Assembly: GCF_003012735.1 (NCBI RefSeq) | Contig: NZ_PXYI01000007.1 | Location: 245,772 to 309,771, forward strand | Source of the DNA: Allosphingosinicella deserti | Lineage (GTDB): Bacteria > Pseudomonadota > Alphaproteobacteria > Sphingomonadales > Sphingomonadaceae | Direction of reading: 5' to 3' | Length of the DNA stretch: 64,000 nt | Position numbers and translations under genes: made by a program | Part shown: positions 27,645-37,237 of the stretch, in pieces | Layout: each line of letters starts with the position of its first letter | Position numbering within the stretch: the stretch's first letter is position 1 | The notes under the pieces: model-generated | What the model was told of the DNA's origin: nothing | Database searches by the model: none | Seen by the model: only the letters and a program-made list of their open reading frames with translations

Positions 27645-29174
27645 ATGACGATTGCCGCGCCCGACGGTGTCCGGCGGCCCAAGCCGACCCTCGACTGGCG
27701 AGGACTCGCCAACATCTCGTTCGGCTTTTTCGGCATCCAGATCGGCTTCGCGCTCCAGAATGCGAACATGAGCCGAATCTTCCAGACGCTCGGGACGGAG
27801 ATCGACAACCTTCCGGCCTTGTGGGTCGCGGCACCGCTTACCGGTCTGCTCGTCCAGCCGATCATCGGCCATATGAGCGACCGCACCTGGCTGGGCCGCT
27901 TCGGGCGGCGGCGGCCCTATTTCCTGGCGGGCGCGGTGCTCGCGGCGCTCGCTCTGTTCCTGATGCCGCTCGCGCCGGTGCTGCTGTTCGCGGCGATCAT
28001 GCTGTGGGTGCTCGACGCCTCGCTCAACATCTCGATGGAGCCGTTCCGCGCCTTCGTAGGCGACATGCTGCGCAAGGACCAGCACAGTGCGGGTTATGCG
28101 GTGCAGACGGCTTTCATCGGTGCCGGCGCGGTGTTCGGGTCGATCTTTCCGTGGCTGCTCGAACGGGCCGGCGTCTCCAACGTCGCACCACCGGGCGACA
28201 TCCCGGCGACGGTGAAGGTCGCCTTCTGGTTCGGCGGCGCGGCCTTGTTCCTTTCGGTGCTGTGGACCGTGCTGACCACGCGCGAATACAGCCCCGAAGA
28301 AATGGCGGCCTTCGCCGGACCGGAGGCCGAAGGAGAGGGCGATGCCGCCGGCGCGCTGGCAAAACGGAGCTTCGTCTCCAGCGCCTTGTGGGTCGCGGCC
28401 GGCGCCCTCGTCCTGTTCGCGGTCGAGGCGCTGGCGCTGGAGAAGGAGGTCTACCTGCTCGGCGCGCTGCTGATGGCTTATGGTCTCGCCAGCGGCGGCG
28501 CGATCGCGCTGGCGCGGGGCGGACGCGGCAGCAACATGCTGAGCCACATCGTCGGCGATTTCTCCGGCATGCCGCCACTGATGAAGCGCCTTGCGCTCGT
28601 CCAGTTCTTCAGCTGGTCGGCCCTGTTCATCATGTGGATCAACACCACGCCGGTCGTCGCGCACGATTTCTACAACGCGCCCGATGCAGCGAGCCCGCTT
28701 TATCAGGAGGGCGCAAACTGGGTGGACGTGCTGTTCGCCGCCTATAACGGCGTCGCCGCAATTGCCGCCCTGACCCTGCTTCCCTTGCTGTCACGAAGGC
28801 TCGGCAAGGCACGCACGCACATGATCGGGCTGCTCTGCGGCGCGCTCGGCTTTGCGAGCTTCTTCTTCGTCCGCGATCCGCAGATGCTGCTGGTCAGCGA
28901 GATCGGAATCGGCATCGCCTGGGCGTCGATCCTGGCGATGCCCTACGCGATCCTTGCCTCCAGCCTGCCGCAGAAGAAGCTCGGCATCTATATGGGCCTG
29001 TTCAACGTCTTCGTCGTCGTGCCGCAACTGCTGGTGGCGACGGTGATGGGATCGATCATGAAGCGCTTCTTCCCCGGTGAGCCGATCTGGACGATGGCGT
29101 TCGCGGCGGGCGTGCTGGTGCTGGCGGCAGTGGCGATGCTGTGGGTCAAGGTACCGGGGGAGACCCGCGCCTGA
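27645..29174 (+). CDS. MFS/GPH (SLC45-like) sugar transporter, MalY-like
   Basis: Inner-membrane permease of 509 residues with about 12 transmembrane segments. The GPH/SLC45 hallmark HMSDRTWLGRFGRRRPYFLAGA lies after helix 2, and a large hydrophilic segment (roughly residues 215-240) splits the two halves. It resembles Caulobacter MalY and Xanthomonas SuxC, proton-coupled maltose or sucrose importers that work with a TonB receptor. It starts 17 bp after the halogenase stop, so the receptor, halogenase and permease probably form one operon. The genes together suggest uptake of maltose or maltodextrin into the cytoplasm. Confidence 0.88.
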   Translation: MTIAAPDGVRRPKPTLDWRGLANISFGFFGIQIGFALQNANMSRIFQTLGTEIDNLPALWVAAPLTGLLVQPIIGHMSDRTWLGRFGRRRPYFLAGAVLAALALFLMPLAPVLLFAAIMLWVLDASLNISMEPFRAFVGDMLRKDQHSAGYAVQTAFIGAGAVFGSIFPWLLERAGVSNVAPPGDIPATVKVAFWFGGAALFLSVLWTVLTTREYSPEEMAAFAGPEAEGEGDAAGALAKRSFVSSALWVAAGALVLFAVEALALEKEVYLLGALLMAYGLASGGAIALARGGRGSNMLSHIVGDFSGMPPLMKRLALVQFFSWSALFIMWINTTPVVAHDFYNAPDAASPLYQEGANWVDVLFAAYNGVAAIAALTLLPLLSRRLGKARTHMIGLLCGALGFASFFFVRDPQMLLVSEIGIGIAWASILAMPYAILASSLPQKKLGIYMGLFNVFVVVPQLLVATVMGSIMKRFFPGEPIWTMAFAAGVLVLAAVAMLWVKVPGETRA

Positions 29175-29233
29175 CCTTGCCCGCAGGTGCGCTTTCCGTT
29201 TGCGATCTGCGACGTAAACCAAGGGCAAAAAGA

Positions 29234-29265
29234 AACCCCGGCGCGGGAGCGACCCGTCCGGGGTT
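29234..29265. terminator. Bidirectional terminator between convergent genes
   Basis: An 8-bp stem AACCCCGG/CCGGGGTT with a 16-nt loop lies between the converging transporter and TonB-receptor genes. Adenines on the left and T-rich sequence on the right fit termination from both sides. Confidence 0.7.
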
Positions 29266-29311
29266 CCTATTTCAACGGAAATGATCGGGCCGGTGCCCGA
29301 ACATCTTTAGA

Positions 29312-31855
29312 TCAGAAGCCGATCACGAGCGTCGCGCTGACCGCACGCGGGGCGCCGATCTGGACGTTTGGCGCATTGCCGTAGCCGGTGATCACACCCG
29401 CTGCGTTACGGGTGATGTTCTGGTTCAGGCCGCCGCCGAACCCACCAACCGACAGCACGTCGAACAGGTTGGTTACGTTCAGCTGGAAGTAGGTGTTCTC
29501 AAGGCCCATGTCGGCGAGCGAGAAGCGGGCATTGGCATCCACCGAGGTGTAGGCGGGCGCCGCCGCTCCGTAGATCTCAACGGTCTGGCCGTTCACGACG
29601 GCGAGAACCGGCAAGTTGGTATCGTAGACGTAGCGCTTGCCGGTGCGCTTCACCTGCGCCCCAAGTTCGAGCGGCCCGAAGGAGCCCTGGATACGGCCAC
29701 CGAACGTGTACTTCGGCGCGCCGCTCTCGCGGTTACCCGCAGTTGCTGCGACGTACGAGACGAGCTGACCATTGATGGTCTGCTGACCGATCGCAATGTC
29801 GTCCTCGATCTCCGAGTGCAGGTACGAACCGAATGCGTAGAGCATCAGATTCTTCACCGGTTCGACACCGACGCTCGCATCCACGCCCCATTTCGTCACC
29901 TTGCCCAGGTTGCGGTACACGGTTTCGTTCAGCTCCGGATCGAAGGACGACGCCAGACGGTTGTTGAACTTGGTGTACCAGCCGGCCAGCTGAGCCTGCA
30001 CCAGGCGGTTCGTGTAGCGAACGCCAAGGTCGAACGAATCCGTGGTTTCAGGGGACGGCTGGGCACCTTCGGTGCCTGGTGCGAAGAAGAGGGAATTGTA
30101 GAGGTTGTCGGTGCTCGGGACCGAGATGCCCTTCGCGTAGTTCGCGAAGAGGCTGGCTTCAGGGGTCAGAGCGTAGGTGAAGCCAACGTTCGGCAGGAGC
30201 TTGTCGTATTTGAAGGTCACTTCGCGAGGGGCGACGTAGGTCGGATTGTTTGCCACAACTTCTGCCTGGCTTTCGGCCGTGCAGAAGACGCCACCCGACG
30301 CATTGGTCGCGAAGCAACGCTGATCGAGATCACGTTTGAAGAAGGGAGCACGCAGACCGATGTTCACAGTCAGGGCGTCTTCCAGGAACTTACCCCGGTA
30401 TTCGGCGGCCACCTGGTGCAGTGTGGCGTAGGAGAGGCGATCGCGCTTCTGCACCACGGCGCCATTGGCATCGAGAATCGGAGTGTTCAAACCACCGAAA
30501 AAGTGCTCCGGATTGCCGCCGACCTCGAGGAACCCGATTTCGCCGGTCTGGCGATGGCGGCCTCGGTCGAACGTGTACGACAGACGGATGCGATGATCGT
30601 CGTTGATGTCGTAGATAAGGTTCGTGATGGCAAGATAGCGATTGGTATTGGTGTTGCTCGGCGCGAGCAGGCGCACGGTGTCGCGAATATCGCCATCACC
30701 GTTGAGGTCGGTTCCAGTCGTCGGCACCGAACCGTAGCCGACGAGACCGCGAAGATTTCCAGTCGTTGGAACCGCCTCGTTCGCCACGACGGTGCCGCCA
30801 CCATTCGCCAGCGTATATTGGTAAGCGGCGTCGACGGTGACGATCAGTTGATCGGTCAGGCTGAAGCGCGAATTGAACCGAGCATTACCCGTGTTAGACG
30901 GGTTATAACGTTCATCAAAGGTGGAGCCGCAGCTGTTCGCCACATCGCTTACGCCCGCCTGCGGCGTGTCGATCGTGCAACGACCGATCGTGTAGAAGCG
31001 CTCATCCTTGGTGATCGGGAAGCGGTTGGTCGAGTTCGGCCCGACCACGCGCCCGCCCGTCGTGTCCGTGCGCAGTGGAACGCTTCCGAAGAAGTTGTTC
31101 CGGTTCTGATTGTAGTGGCCGGCGATCGAGATGAAATCGCCATTGGTGCCGATCGGCTGGTAGATGCGCGCATTATACTGCTGCTTGTAGACCCGACCGA
31201 TGTCGTTGAACGGAAGGTCGTTGCGAGCCGTTGACGCTGAGAAGAAGGCGCGCGTGCCGAAGCTGGTCAATTCGCCGGTGTCGATCACCCCGAACACCCG
31301 ATGATAGCCATAGTCGCCGTAAGAGGCCGAGAGCATCGCACCGAGTTCTTCGCGCGGAAGACGCGTAACGTAGTTGACCGTACCGCCCACGGCAGACGCC
31401 GTCGGGCTGTCGACATCGGTGGTGCCGAGGTTGACGTTGACCTGGCCGATCAGTTCCGGATCGAACTGCTGGTTCGAGTAAATCGCATAATTGCCGGTGT
31501 CGTTGAGCGGGAAGCCGTCCCAGGTGAGCGAGATACGGTCGCTGCTGAAGCCGCGGATGGTCAGCGTTCCACCGGCCGAGCCGTAGGGATCGTTGTTCTG
31601 GAACGATACGCCGGGAACGAGATTGATGGTGTCGAGAATGGTCTGACCGGGGGTCTGCCGCGCGATGATGTCCTGCGTGAGAACGGTGCGCGCCTTGCTC
31701 GAATCCGGGATGATAACGCCTTCGACGCCGTTGGTGTCGCGGGCGCCGGTGACGACGATTTCTTCCTCGACCTCGATCGAGCCGGTGGACTGCGCCATTG
31801 CCATTCCAGGCACGATGAGCGCGGTCGTCGCGCAAAGCAGCGTGAACTTGTTCAT
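29312..31855 (-). CDS. TonB-dependent receptor
   Basis: Outer-membrane transporter of 847 residues. A signal peptide (MNKFTLLCATTALIVPGMAMAQ) precedes a TonB-box region (VEEEIVVTGARD), a plug domain with TILDTINLVPGVSFQNND and TLTIRGFSSDRISLTWDG, and a barrel that ends VIGF. It differs from the first receptor in plug signature and is more like the general siderophore/carbohydrate receptor group. It has its own promoter region (31856-32045), lies convergent with the sugar permease and has no dedicated partner downstream, so its substrate is open. AGGGGA about 10 nt before ATG 31855 is the likely ribosome-binding site. Confidence 0.9.
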   Translation of the reverse strand: MNKFTLLCATTALIVPGMAMAQSTGSIEVEEEIVVTGARDTNGVEGVIIPDSSKARTVLTQDIIARQTPGQTILDTINLVPGVSFQNNDPYGSAGGTLTIRGFSSDRISLTWDGFPLNDTGNYAIYSNQQFDPELIGQVNVNLGTTDVDSPTASAVGGTVNYVTRLPREELGAMLSASYGDYGYHRVFGVIDTGELTSFGTRAFFSASTARNDLPFNDIGRVYKQQYNARIYQPIGTNGDFISIAGHYNQNRNNFFGSVPLRTDTTGGRVVGPNSTNRFPITKDERFYTIGRCTIDTPQAGVSDVANSCGSTFDERYNPSNTGNARFNSRFSLTDQLIVTVDAAYQYTLANGGGTVVANEAVPTTGNLRGLVGYGSVPTTGTDLNGDGDIRDTVRLLAPSNTNTNRYLAITNLIYDINDDHRIRLSYTFDRGRHRQTGEIGFLEVGGNPEHFFGGLNTPILDANGAVVQKRDRLSYATLHQVAAEYRGKFLEDALTVNIGLRAPFFKRDLDQRCFATNASGGVFCTAESQAEVVANNPTYVAPREVTFKYDKLLPNVGFTYALTPEASLFANYAKGISVPSTDNLYNSLFFAPGTEGAQPSPETTDSFDLGVRYTNRLVQAQLAGWYTKFNNRLASSFDPELNETVYRNLGKVTKWGVDASVGVEPVKNLMLYAFGSYLHSEIEDDIAIGQQTINGQLVSYVAATAGNRESGAPKYTFGGRIQGSFGPLELGAQVKRTGKRYVYDTNLPVLAVVNGQTVEIYGAAAPAYTSVDANARFSLADMGLENTYFQLNVTNLFDVLSVGGFGGGLNQNITRNAAGVITGYGNAPNVQIGAPRAVSATLVIGF

Positions 31856-32045
31856 TGGATTGCTTCCCCTACCGCGGCCATTCGGCCGTCCCGAGTGTGA
31901 TCATATTGCACCGCAGCGATGCTGGCCTATCGCCTAACTCCGCTAGATTGCGCTTCTGTGACAGTGTGTGGCGTTCCTGCCGCACTAAGCCGCTGGAACG
32001 CTAACTCTTTCTGACTCTGAAGGAACCTTGCGCGGCCCCTTAATC

Positions 32046-32699
32046 TCAGGCGGGGCGGGCGTCCAGACGACGGCCGAGAGTCACCAAAAGAGTGATCAAT
32101 AGTGGCACAAGTACAACACTCAGCACCACCTTGGCCAAGGCCTGGCCGAGGATCAGATCGCCGATCGGGCGGACTCCGTAGAAGGATACGGTGATGAAGA
32201 TGAGGGTGTCGACGATCTGGGAGATCGCGCTGGCGATCGCGGCGCGGGCGGCCAGCCACAGGCCACTCGCCTGGCCGGTGCCCTGCAGGCGGGCGAAGAT
32301 GAAGACGTTGAGGAATTGCGAGACGCCGTAAGCGACGATCCCCGCCGCCATCAGCCGCCAGCTCTGCCCGAGGATGATCGGGAAGGCTTCCTTGGCCGGC
32401 TCGTACATGCCTTCGTCGGTCGGCAGCTGGATCACCAGCCAGATCAGAGCAATTGCGGTGATCAGCGGGATGAAGCCGAAGCGGACGAGGCGATTGGCGG
32501 TCTCGGTGCCATGAAGTTCGGCGACCGTACTGCCGAGCACGACCAGCAGCAGGAAGGGGAAGATGCCGGCTTCGACCGCGAGCGGCCCAAGCGCAACCTG
32601 CTTGGCCCCGAGCACGCCGGCAAGGCAGACCATGCCGCCATAGATGACGGTGAAGATGAACAGCGAACGCGAAATGCCGGTGGAGGGTGTCGTAGCCAT
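32046..32699 (-). CDS. yhhQ: Queuosine precursor transporter (YhhQ / VUT family)
   Basis: Inner-membrane importer of preQ0/preQ1, precursors of the tRNA base queuosine. The 217-residue protein has about six hydrophobic helices, with the family patterns GAKQVALGPLAVEAGIFPF, AELHGTETANRLVRFGF and the C-terminal QIVDTLIFITVSFYG. The gene is divergent from the adenosine-kinase-like gene across about 75 bp. I see no preQ1 riboswitch-like structure upstream. Confidence 0.88.
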   Translation of the reverse strand: MATTPSTGISRSLFIFTVIYGGMVCLAGVLGAKQVALGPLAVEAGIFPFLLLVVLGSTVAELHGTETANRLVRFGFIPLITAIALIWLVIQLPTDEGMYEPAKEAFPIILGQSWRLMAAGIVAYGVSQFLNVFIFARLQGTGQASGLWLAARAAIASAISQIVDTLIFITVSFYGVRPIGDLILGQALAKVVLSVVLVPLLITLLVTLGRRLDARPA

Positions 32700-32775
32700 G
32701 GCGGGGATGCGTAACCGCTTTGCAGCGCCGCAAAAAGGGCTTTCCGTTCAGCGCGGTTCGGGCCATCAGGCGCAC

Positions 32776-33759
32776 GTGACAGACAGCAGACTGGACGTCC
32801 TCGCGATCGGCGATGCCATCGTGGACGTCATCGCCACCACCGAAGACGTTTTCCTGACGGAGGAGGGGCTTCCCAAAGGCTCGATGCGGCTCATCGACGC
32901 TGCGGAGGCGACTCGACTGTACGGCCTGATGGGCCAGGCGCGCGAGACCAGCGGCGGCTCCGCCGCGAACACGATGGCGGGCGTCGCCGCGCTCGGCGGC
33001 AAGGTCGGTTTCGTCGGCCAGGTCGCCAAGGACCAATTGGGCGAGATCTTCGCGCATGACATCCGGGCGCTCGGAGTGGAGTTCACCACGCCTGCGCGGC
33101 AGAGCGAGGTGCCGACCGGCCGCTGTCTCATCCTGGTTACCCCGGACGGCCAGCGGACGATGAACACCTTCGCCGGCGCCTCGCACTCGCTGACCGTCGA
33201 TGCGCTCGACCCGCAGCAGATCCGCGACGCCGCAATCCTCTACCTCGAAGCCTACCTCTGGGTGCCGGACACACCGCGTGCCGCGATGGAGCGCGCGATC
33301 GAGATCGCCCATTCCGCCGGCCGCAAGGTCGCCTTCACCCTTTCCGACATCGCCTGCATCGCCAGGCGCCGCGACAGCTTCCTCGATCTGATCGCCGCCG
33401 GCGCGATCGACATGCTGTTCGCCAACGAATCCGAAGTGAAGGCTTTGGCCGGCGAGCCCGATTTCGATGCCGCACTCGTCTCGATTCAGGACAAGGTGCC
33501 GCTGATCGTCTGCACCTGCAGCGAGAAAGGCGCGGTTGCGGTCGAGAATGGCCGACGCGTGATGGTTCCCGCCGTGTGGGTCGACAAAGTGGTCGACACG
33601 ACCGGTGCCGGCGATCTGTTCGCCGCGGGATTCCTCGCCGGACAGGCCCGGCACGCGCCGCTCGACCGCTGCCTGCGCATGGGCGCGATCGCTGCGGCCG
33701 AGATCATCTCCCATTTCGGGGCGCGCCCCGAGGCCGATCTGAAGGCATTGATGCAATGA
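32776..33759 (+). CDS. PfkB-family kinase, adenosine-kinase-like
   Basis: Ribokinase-fold sugar/nucleoside kinase of 327 residues. PfkB signature 1 is visible as GGSAANTMAGVAALGGKVGF, and signature 2 as DTTGAGDLFAAGFLAG with the catalytic Asp. The family in alphaproteobacteria is usually annotated as adenosine kinase (adenosine to AMP). I chose a GTG start (32776) because the conserved fold starts at DVLAIGDAIVDV; upstream in-frame codons run into the yhhQ promoter. The stop overlaps the start of the LOG gene (ATGA). Its neighbours are a LOG-family enzyme, a nucleoside transporter, cytidine deaminase and AMP nucleosidase, so a salvage role is well supported. Confidence 0.88.
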   Translation: MTDSRLDVLAIGDAIVDVIATTEDVFLTEEGLPKGSMRLIDAAEATRLYGLMGQARETSGGSAANTMAGVAALGGKVGFVGQVAKDQLGEIFAHDIRALGVEFTTPARQSEVPTGRCLILVTPDGQRTMNTFAGASHSLTVDALDPQQIRDAAILYLEAYLWVPDTPRAAMERAIEIAHSAGRKVAFTLSDIACIARRRDSFLDLIAAGAIDMLFANESEVKALAGEPDFDAALVSIQDKVPLIVCTCSEKGAVAVENGRRVMVPAVWVDKVVDTTGAGDLFAAGFLAGQARHAPLDRCLRMGAIAAAEIISHFGARPEADLKALMQ

Positions 33760-34325
33760 AGCGACTTGCCGTTTATTGTGGCTCGAGCATGGGCAAGGAC
33801 CCTGCCTTCGCCGACACTGCCCGCATGCTCGGCGAGCAGATGGCGGCACGCGGCATCGATCTCGTCTACGGCGGCGGCAAGCTCGGCCTGATGGGCGTGG
33901 TCGCCGACGCGGTGCTCGCCGGCGGCGGCAAGGTCTACGGCGTGATCCCGCAGGCACTGACCGATCTCGAGGTCGCGCATCAGGGGCTGACCGAGCTCTA
34001 CACCGTCGCCTCCATGCATGAGCGCAAGGCGAAGATGACCGAGCTCACCGATGCGTTCGTCGCCCTGCCGGGGGGCATTGGCACGTTCGACGAACTGTTC
34101 GAGGCGTGGACCTGGAACGCGCTCGGCTACCACGCCAAGCCGTTCGCCCTGCTGAACGTCAACGGCTTCTGGGACCAGATGATCGGCTTCCTCGATCAGG
34201 TCACGGACAATGGCTTCATGTCGCCGGCCCGCCGGGCGCAACTGCTGATCGGCGACAGCATCGGCGAGGCCATCGATCTTCTGGACAGCGCTCTGGCGGC
34301 GTCCGAAAGAAAGATGGTCTGGTAA
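33756..34325 (+). CDS. LOG-family nucleotide 5'-monophosphate phosphoribohydrolase
   Basis: Rossmann-fold LOG protein of 189 residues (TIGR00730 type). It has the family motifs YGGGKLGLMG (residues 38-47) and LPGGIGTFDELFE, the PGGxGTxxE catalytic motif. LOG enzymes hydrolyse nucleotide monophosphates such as AMP or cytokinin riboside phosphates to base plus ribose-5-phosphate. The gene is coupled by ATGA overlap to the adenosine-kinase-like gene, so a kinase that makes AMP is co-translated with an enzyme that may remove its base. A CNT nucleoside transporter follows 25 bp later. Confidence 0.92.
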   Translation: MKRLAVYCGSSMGKDPAFADTARMLGEQMAARGIDLVYGGGKLGLMGVVADAVLAGGGKVYGVIPQALTDLEVAHQGLTELYTVASMHERKAKMTELTDAFVALPGGIGTFDELFEAWTWNALGYHAKPFALLNVNGFWDQMIGFLDQVTDNGFMSPARRAQLLIGDSIGEAIDLLDSALAASERKMVW

Positions 34326-34350
34326 GCACCGGAAGAAGGGGCGGGGGCAT

Positions 34351-35658
34351 ATGAACCGGATTTTGATGGGCCTGGCAGGGATGGCGCTCATCCTTGGCCT
34401 CGCCGTTCTGCTCTCGTCCAACCGACGGGCGATCCGGCTGCGGATCGTCGGCGCGGCTTTCGCGCTGCAGGCCGGGATTGCCGTGCTCGTTCTCTACACC
34501 TCGTGGGGCAAGGCTGGGATCGAGGCCATGTCCCGCGGCGTCTCGAACCTGCTCGGCTATGCCGGCGCCGGCACCACCTTCCTGTTCGGCAGCCTCGCAG
34601 CCGATCCATTGGGCCAGAATTTCGCCATCCAGGCCTTGCCAGTGATCATCTTCTTCGCCGCCTTGGTGTCGATCCTCTATTATCTGGGCGTGATGCAGCG
34701 AGTCGTGCGCTGGGTCGGCGGCGCGATCGGCTGGGTCACCGGGGTGAGCCGGGTCGAGTCGCTGTGCGGCGCCGCCAACATCTTCGTCGGCCAGAGCGAA
34801 GCGCCGCTGGTCATCCGTCCCTATCTGGCGGCGCTGACGCCGGCACAGCTGTTCACCGTGATGACCGTGGGTATGGCCGGGGTCGCCGGCACGATTCTCG
34901 CGGCCTATGCGGCGCTGCTCGGTCCGACGTCGCTTCCGTATCTGCTCGCCGCGGCCTTCATGTCGGCCCCGGGCGGCATTCTGATGGCGAAGATCATGAT
35001 GCCCGACGAACCGGTGCGTGAGGCGGAACTGCCGCTCGGCGACACGCCCGCAGAGGGCAAGGTCGATATCGACACGTTCGAGGAAGGCGAGCAGCCGGCC
35101 AACGTCATCATGGCGGCATCGCAGGGTGCGCAAACCGGGGTTCGGCTCGCCGTTGCCGTGGGTGCGATGGTGCTCGCCTTCGTGGCACTCGTCGCGCTGG
35201 CCAATGGCCTGCTCGGCGGGCTCGGCGACTGGATCGTTGCCCGCACAGCCGCCGCAGGCATCGTGCTCGACCCTGCGCTTGCGTCCTTCCTGGGTGATCT
35301 CAGCTTCCAGCGCCTGGTCGGATATATTTTCCAGCCGATCATGTACCTGATCGGTGTCCCGTGGAACGAGGCGCAGGCGGCGGGTGGCCTGTTCGGGACC
35401 AAGCTGGTGCTCAACGAATTCGTCGCCTTCATCGATCTCGGCAAGATGGCGCAGCTTTCGGAGCGCACCCGCGCCATCGTCACCTTTGCGCTCTGTGGTT
35501 TCGCCAATTTCAGCTCGATCGCGATCCAGATGGCGGTGACCGGCAGCCTCGCGCCGAACCAGCGGCCGGTGATTGCCCGGCTCGGCATCAAGGCGCTGAT
35601 CGCGGGCTCGCTCGCCAATCTGATGAGCGCTGCATTAGCAGGCCTGTTGCTCGGCTAA
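34351..35658 (+). CDS. NupC/CNT-family nucleoside transporter
   Basis: Concentrative nucleoside importer in the inner membrane, 435 residues with many hydrophobic helices. The CNT signature GQSEAPLVIRPYL follows GAANIFV, and the gate region GGILMAKIMMPDEP and the C-terminal NEFVAFIDLG are present. A hydrophilic stretch at about residues 220-255 lies between membrane halves. It is 25 bp downstream of the LOG gene and probably part of the same operon, providing the substrate for the adenosine-kinase-like enzyme. Confidence 0.92.
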   Translation: MNRILMGLAGMALILGLAVLLSSNRRAIRLRIVGAAFALQAGIAVLVLYTSWGKAGIEAMSRGVSNLLGYAGAGTTFLFGSLAADPLGQNFAIQALPVIIFFAALVSILYYLGVMQRVVRWVGGAIGWVTGVSRVESLCGAANIFVGQSEAPLVIRPYLAALTPAQLFTVMTVGMAGVAGTILAAYAALLGPTSLPYLLAAAFMSAPGGILMAKIMMPDEPVREAELPLGDTPAEGKVDIDTFEEGEQPANVIMAASQGAQTGVRLAVAVGAMVLAFVALVALANGLLGGLGDWIVARTAAAGIVLDPALASFLGDLSFQRLVGYIFQPIMYLIGVPWNEAQAAGGLFGTKLVLNEFVAFIDLGKMAQLSERTRAIVTFALCGFANFSSIAIQMAVTGSLAPNQRPVIARLGIKALIAGSLANLMSAALAGLLLG

Positions 35659-35697
35659 GCCTTTCGAAGGGCCCTGTTTCGGGCTAAAGCCGCGGGC

Positions 35698-36642
35698 ATG
35701 AGCACACTCGCAAAATCCATCGCGTCCGTATCGCTGAACGCCTCGCGCAGCGACCCCGAGGGCTTCGCCCGGGAGCTCGGCGAATCGTTCGAGCGCTACG
35801 GCTTTGCGATCATCGCCGATCACGGCATTCCCGCCGATCTCATCGCCCGTGCGGAGGAGAAAGCGAAGGCGTTCTTCGCGCTGCCCGAGGATGTGAAGCG
35901 CAGCTATCACAAGCCGGGCGGGGGTGGCGCGCGAGGCTACACGCCGTTCGGGATCGAGACCGCCAAAGGCGCGACCCAGCACGACCTCAAGGAATTCTGG
36001 CACGTCGGCCGCGAGCTTCCGGAGGGCCACCGCTTCGGCGACGTCATGGCTCCGAACGTCTGGCCGAAGGAGGTCACCGAGTTCCGCGAGACCTTCCTGG
36101 AGCTGTTCGCCGCCTTCGACACTGCGGGTCTACGCATCCTCGAGGCGATCGCCCGCCATCTCGGCCTCGCGCCGGACTGGTTCGAGAATACAGTCGAGGA
36201 CGGCAATTCCGTCCTCCGCCTGCTCCATTACCCGCCGGTCTCGCCCGATGCGCCGGGCGTTCGCGCCGGTGCCCATGAGGACATCAATACGATCACCTTG
36301 CTGCTCGGCGCCGAGGAAGCCGGTCTGCAGCTACTCGACCGCGACGGCGAATGGATGGCGGTGTCGCCCAGAGAAGGCGAACTCGTCGTCAACATCGGCG
36401 ACATGCTGCAGCGACTGACCAACAATGTGCTGAAATCGACCTCGCATCGGGTGGTGAACCCGCCGCCGGAGCGCCGCGGCAAATCGCGCTACTCGATGCC
36501 CTTCTTCCTGCACTTCCGTCCCGATTTCCTGATCGAGACCTTGCCCGAATGCATCTCCGAAGACCGGCCGAACCTCTATCCCGAGCCGATCACCGCGCAC
36601 GACTTCCTGCTGCAGCGTCTGCGCGAGATCAAGCTGGTGTGA
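35698..36642 (+). CDS. 2-oxoglutarate/Fe(II) oxygenase, isopenicillin-N-synthase-like
   Basis: Non-haem iron dioxygenase of 314 residues. The N-terminal DIOX_N domain (GFAIIADHGIP) is followed by the double-stranded beta-helix with the iron ligands in AHEDINTITLL (HxD) and KSTSHRVV (distal His), and the 2-oxoglutarate-binding RYSMPFF (RxS). It resembles bacterial flavonol-synthase/gibberellin-oxidase-like proteins of unknown substrate. Position between nucleoside transport and cytidine deaminase raises, without proving, a role in nucleoside or base oxidation. It is convergent with cdd. Confidence 0.9.
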   Translation: MSTLAKSIASVSLNASRSDPEGFARELGESFERYGFAIIADHGIPADLIARAEEKAKAFFALPEDVKRSYHKPGGGGARGYTPFGIETAKGATQHDLKEFWHVGRELPEGHRFGDVMAPNVWPKEVTEFRETFLELFAAFDTAGLRILEAIARHLGLAPDWFENTVEDGNSVLRLLHYPPVSPDAPGVRAGAHEDINTITLLLGAEEAGLQLLDRDGEWMAVSPREGELVVNIGDMLQRLTNNVLKSTSHRVVNPPPERRGKSRYSMPFFLHFRPDFLIETLPECISEDRPNLYPEPITAHDFLLQRLREIKLV

Positions 36643-36649
36643 TCCTGGT

Positions 36650-36678
36650 CCTCCCCGCGCCCACGGGGCATGGGGAGG
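36650..36678. terminator. Hairpin between convergent oxygenase and cdd genes
   Basis: Arms CCTCCCC (36650-36656) and GGGGAGG (36672-36678) form a GC-rich hairpin 8 bp after the oxygenase stop. It has no T-run, so termination is only probable. Confidence 0.45.
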
Positions 36679-36684
36679 CGGGAC

Positions 36685-37134
36685 TCAGCCCGCATCCTTG
36701 AGATTGGCCGGACCGAAGCCGTGCGGGATCAGCGCGGAAATGCGAGTCGAGGTCATCTCGGTGCCGTCGCCATTGGCCGAGACGATCTCCAGGTCGCGCC
36801 CGGCAACATGTGCCGCTTCGAGGATCGACTGGCGGCAGCCGCCGCAGGGCGTGACTACCGAGGTGCCGGCGAGCGAGTCGCCGCTGCCGTCGCCACCGGC
36901 GACGGCGATGCGGGCGATTCGATCGAGACCGAACGCCTGCTGGGCTGCAGTCAGCGCCGCGAGCTCGGCGCAGACGCCGAGCCGGTAGCACGCATTCTCC
37001 ATGTTGGCGCCAATGGCGATTTCGCCGTCGATCGATTCGATCGCGCACCCGACGCTGAAGCGCGAATAGGGGGCGTAGGCGCCGAGCGCGGCGGCGCGGG
37101 CGCGTGCGACGAGAGGGTCCGTGTTGCTGCTCAT
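36685..37134 (-). CDS. cdd: Cytidine deaminase
   Basis: Zinc enzyme that deaminates cytidine and deoxycytidine to uridine forms. The 149-residue product is of the small homotetrameric type. It shows AYAPYSRFSVG, the zinc-binding CAE motif (VCAELAAL) and TPCGGCRQ with two cysteine ligands. I chose ATG 37134 because GGAA lies 6 nt upstream. It is divergent from the 5'-nucleotidase-like gene; the two share about 100 bp of upstream DNA and are likely to be functionally linked in nucleoside salvage. Confidence 0.93.
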   Translation of the reverse strand: MSSNTDPLVARARAAALGAYAPYSRFSVGCAIESIDGEIAIGANMENACYRLGVCAELAALTAAQQAFGLDRIARIAVAGGDGSGDSLAGTSVVTPCGGCRQSILEAAHVAGRDLEIVSANGDGTEMTSTRISALIPHGFGPANLKDAG

Positions 37135-37237
37135 GCGCGCTTCCATAGAGGGGCGGCGTGCCGTGCGCGAGGCTGATGACAGCGTCCGCCGCGCGTGCCA
37201 CTCAACCGCTCGGCCCTGTGACTTGAAGGATTCGGAC

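Noticed and set aside
32719..32734. TTTGC-N6-GCAAA repeat in the yhhQ/kinase divergent region
   Set aside because: It resembles the TTTGCA motif but lacks the decamer spacing and sits beside unrelated genes; probably chance.
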